DNA of 64,000 nt from the NCBI RefSeq assembly GCF_010672525.1, contig NZ_JAAHGH010000007.1, positions 106,691-170,690 on the forward strand. The letters run 5' to 3'. The position numbers and the translations under genes were made by a program. Positions 62,800-64,000 of this stretch are shown piece by piece. The notes under the pieces were generated by a model. That model saw only the letters and a program-made list of their open reading frames with translations. It ran no database searches and was not told where the DNA came from. The stretch is from Okeania sp. SIO2B3 (GTDB lineage Bacteria; Cyanobacteriota; Cyanobacteriia; Cyanobacteriales; Microcoleaceae). How positions within the stretch are numbered: position 1 is the stretch's first letter; every line of letters begins with the position of its first letter.

Positions 62800-62858
62800 C
62801 TACCACCTAAAACCTACCACCTAAAACCTACCACTTAAAACCTACCACCTACCACCTT
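62800..62858 (+). repeat. 14 bp tandem repeat CCTACCACCTAAAA
   Basis: About four units directly before the GT39 gene. The unit resembles the CCTAAAATCTACGACTTACC section of the 164 bp repeat and may derive from it. Confidence 0.8.
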
Positions 62859-62866
62859 CTTCAAGA

Positions 62867-64000
62867 ATGTTCTATAAAAAACCTTATTTTACTTGGCTAA
62901 AAATATTTATTGCCATTACCTTAATCTTAGGAATATGTTTCAGATTCATAAATATTGACCGTAAAGTTTACTGGTATGACGAAACAATTACCTCCTTAAG
63001 AATTGCTGGTTATACTAGAGGCGAATTAGAAGATATAACCGATGAAGCTGACATAATTAGTGGAAATTTTTTCCACCAGTATCAAGGAACTAACCCTAAT
63101 AAAAATGTCATTAATACTATCAACTCTTTAGCAACAGAAAACCCCGAACATTTGCCAATTTATTTTGTACTACTAAGATGGTGGGTACAATTATTTGGTC
63201 ATTCTGTAGCAGTAACCAGAAGTTTCTCAGCTTTGACCAGCTTATTAATATTTCCTTGTATTTATTGGTTATGTCGAGAATTATTTAATCAACCATTAGT
63301 TGGAGAAATAGCGATCGCTCTGACGGCAGTTTCTCCAATTTCAGTGTTATATGCTCAAGAAGCACGGGTTTATAGTTTATTCACAGTCACAATTTTATTA
63401 TCAAGTATTGCCTTACTTCGGGCAATGAAAATCCCCACTAAACGTAACTGGCAAATTTACACAGTAAGTTTAATCTTTGCCTTATATACTCATCTTTTTT
63501 CCATATTAGTAGCCTTGGGTCATGGATTATATATACTTTTAATAGAAAAACTAAAATTAACCAAAAAATTAAAATCTTATCTCCTAGCATCTGTTTCTGG
63601 ATTTTTAATTTTTTTACCATGGTTTATAGTAATAATTGAGCATTTCGATGGCACAAAATGGGTATCTCAAACAGCACCTTTATTAACCTTGTTGAAAAGA
63701 TGGTTGATTAATTTAAGTTTTACTTTTATCGATATTCAAATTGGCTCTTCAGAAAGATTATTTGATGTCAAAAATATTGTTTTTGATAACGATGCTTTAT
63801 TAAGTCTCAATACAATCTGGCCGTATCTATTATTGATAACTTTAGTCTTAGTAATATACTCAATTTATTTTATTTGTCGGAATACACCTAAATCAGTAAA
63901 TCTGTTCATCTTAACCTTGATATTATTAACTCCCATAACTTTAATAATTCCCGATTTAATCTCTGGTGGACAACGTTCAACTATTCCTCGTTATTTCATC
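62867..64000 (+). CDS. GT39/ArnT-like membrane glycosyltransferase (partial, 3' end outside window)
   Basis: GT-C superfamily transferase, 378 codons visible and open to the window edge. MFYKKPYFTWLKIFIAITLI starts with a membrane segment. The first outer loop VYWYDETITSLRIAGYTRGE has the conserved Asp-Glu of GT39; LPIYFVLLRWWVQLFGHSVA and AVSPISVLYAQEARVYSLFT are the second hallmark region (about residues 100-180). At least seven hydrophobic segments are seen. ATG 62867 is placed where the upstream small-ORF repeats end; no strong ribosome site. Same family as 48561-50093. Confidence 0.85.
   Translation, partial: MFYKKPYFTWLKIFIAITLILGICFRFINIDRKVYWYDETITSLRIAGYTRGELEDITDEADIISGNFFHQYQGTNPNKNVINTINSLATENPEHLPIYFVLLRWWVQLFGHSVAVTRSFSALTSLLIFPCIYWLCRELFNQPLVGEIAIALTAVSPISVLYAQEARVYSLFTVTILLSSIALLRAMKIPTKRNWQIYTVSLIFALYTHLFSILVALGHGLYILLIEKLKLTKKLKSYLLASVSGFLIFLPWFIVIIEHFDGTKWVSQTAPLLTLLKRWLINLSFTFIDIQIGSSERLFDVKNIVFDNDALLSLNTIWPYLLLITLVLVIYSIYFICRNTPKSVNLFILTLILLTPITLIIPDLISGGQRSTIPRYFI

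Larger units (their letters stand above)
62236..62800 (+). repeat. Tandem array of a 164 bp unit carrying a small ORF
   Basis: ATG starts at 62276, 62378, 62542 and 62706 (spacing 102, 164, 164). Units 2-4 are nearly identical, including CTTTCCTTGAGTATTCAATT and the ribosome site TTGGAGGTTTG. Unit 1 has lost 62 bp, fusing it to unit 2. Confidence 0.93.

Noticed and set aside
62236-62800. Possible CRISPR array
   Set aside because: The units are contiguous long repeats with no variable spacers, and they carry start codons and ribosome sites.

Overview
The window is AT-rich DNA from a cyanobacterium, most likely a filamentous non-heterocystous Oscillatoriales of the Okeania/Trichodesmium/Moorena kind. 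This is inferred from HIP1 octamers (GCGATCGC) scattered through the coding regions, cyanobacteria-type proteins (FutB/FutC, cyanobacterial glutamate-cysteine ligase, CyaB-type adenylate cyclase, a cyanobacteriochrome) and very long intergenic stretches filled with small repeats. No plasmid or phage hallmark is visible.

Layout. 0-8 kb: a truncated CBS-GAF-GGDEF regulator, then the ferric iron ABC transporter permease (futB, minus) and ATPase (futC, plus), which diverge around a decayed IS605-type tnpB. 9-18 kb: an HD phosphohydrolase, a cyanobacterial unknown, gshA, trmL and a LysM/M23 cell-wall peptidase. 18-22 kb: a deleted IS605-type remnant, tRNA-Met and two peroxiredoxin-fold genes. 23-32 kb: signalling genes, namely a DXCF cyanobacteriochrome-diguanylate cyclase and a GAF-GAF-PAS adenylate cyclase with two small downstream genes, followed by recN. 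33-46 kb: a conserved membrane protein, a DUF4177 protein, a SpoIID protein, RNase Z, a Ser/Thr kinase-VIT-vWA fusion, and a DUF1190-like lipoprotein next to a glutathionylspermidine-synthase-like gene with a truncated tandem copy. 47-64 kb: envelope-type membrane proteins (UPF0104 and several GT-C glycosyltransferase-like proteins), an intact tnpB element, a C39-like peptidase, a HAD phosphatase, an EamA exporter, a cupin fragment and a Gfo/Idh oxidoreductase. It ends with a tandem array of identical small ORFs in front of another GT39 gene that runs off the window.

The strongest non-gene signal is the repeat content. I can separate about eleven families of short terminal-inverted-repeat elements (called A-K here; the names are mine), a palindromic GC-rich element (P), a 'CTACGCAAACGC' element (R) and many 7-8 bp tandem arrays of the STRR kind. 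The TIR elements often carry an STRR array in their centre. They nest in one another, sit on stop codons, split pseudogenes and in several places have entered reading frames.

All coordinates and homologies come from reading the sequence by eye. Family assignments rest on motifs and remembered family features, not on searches.
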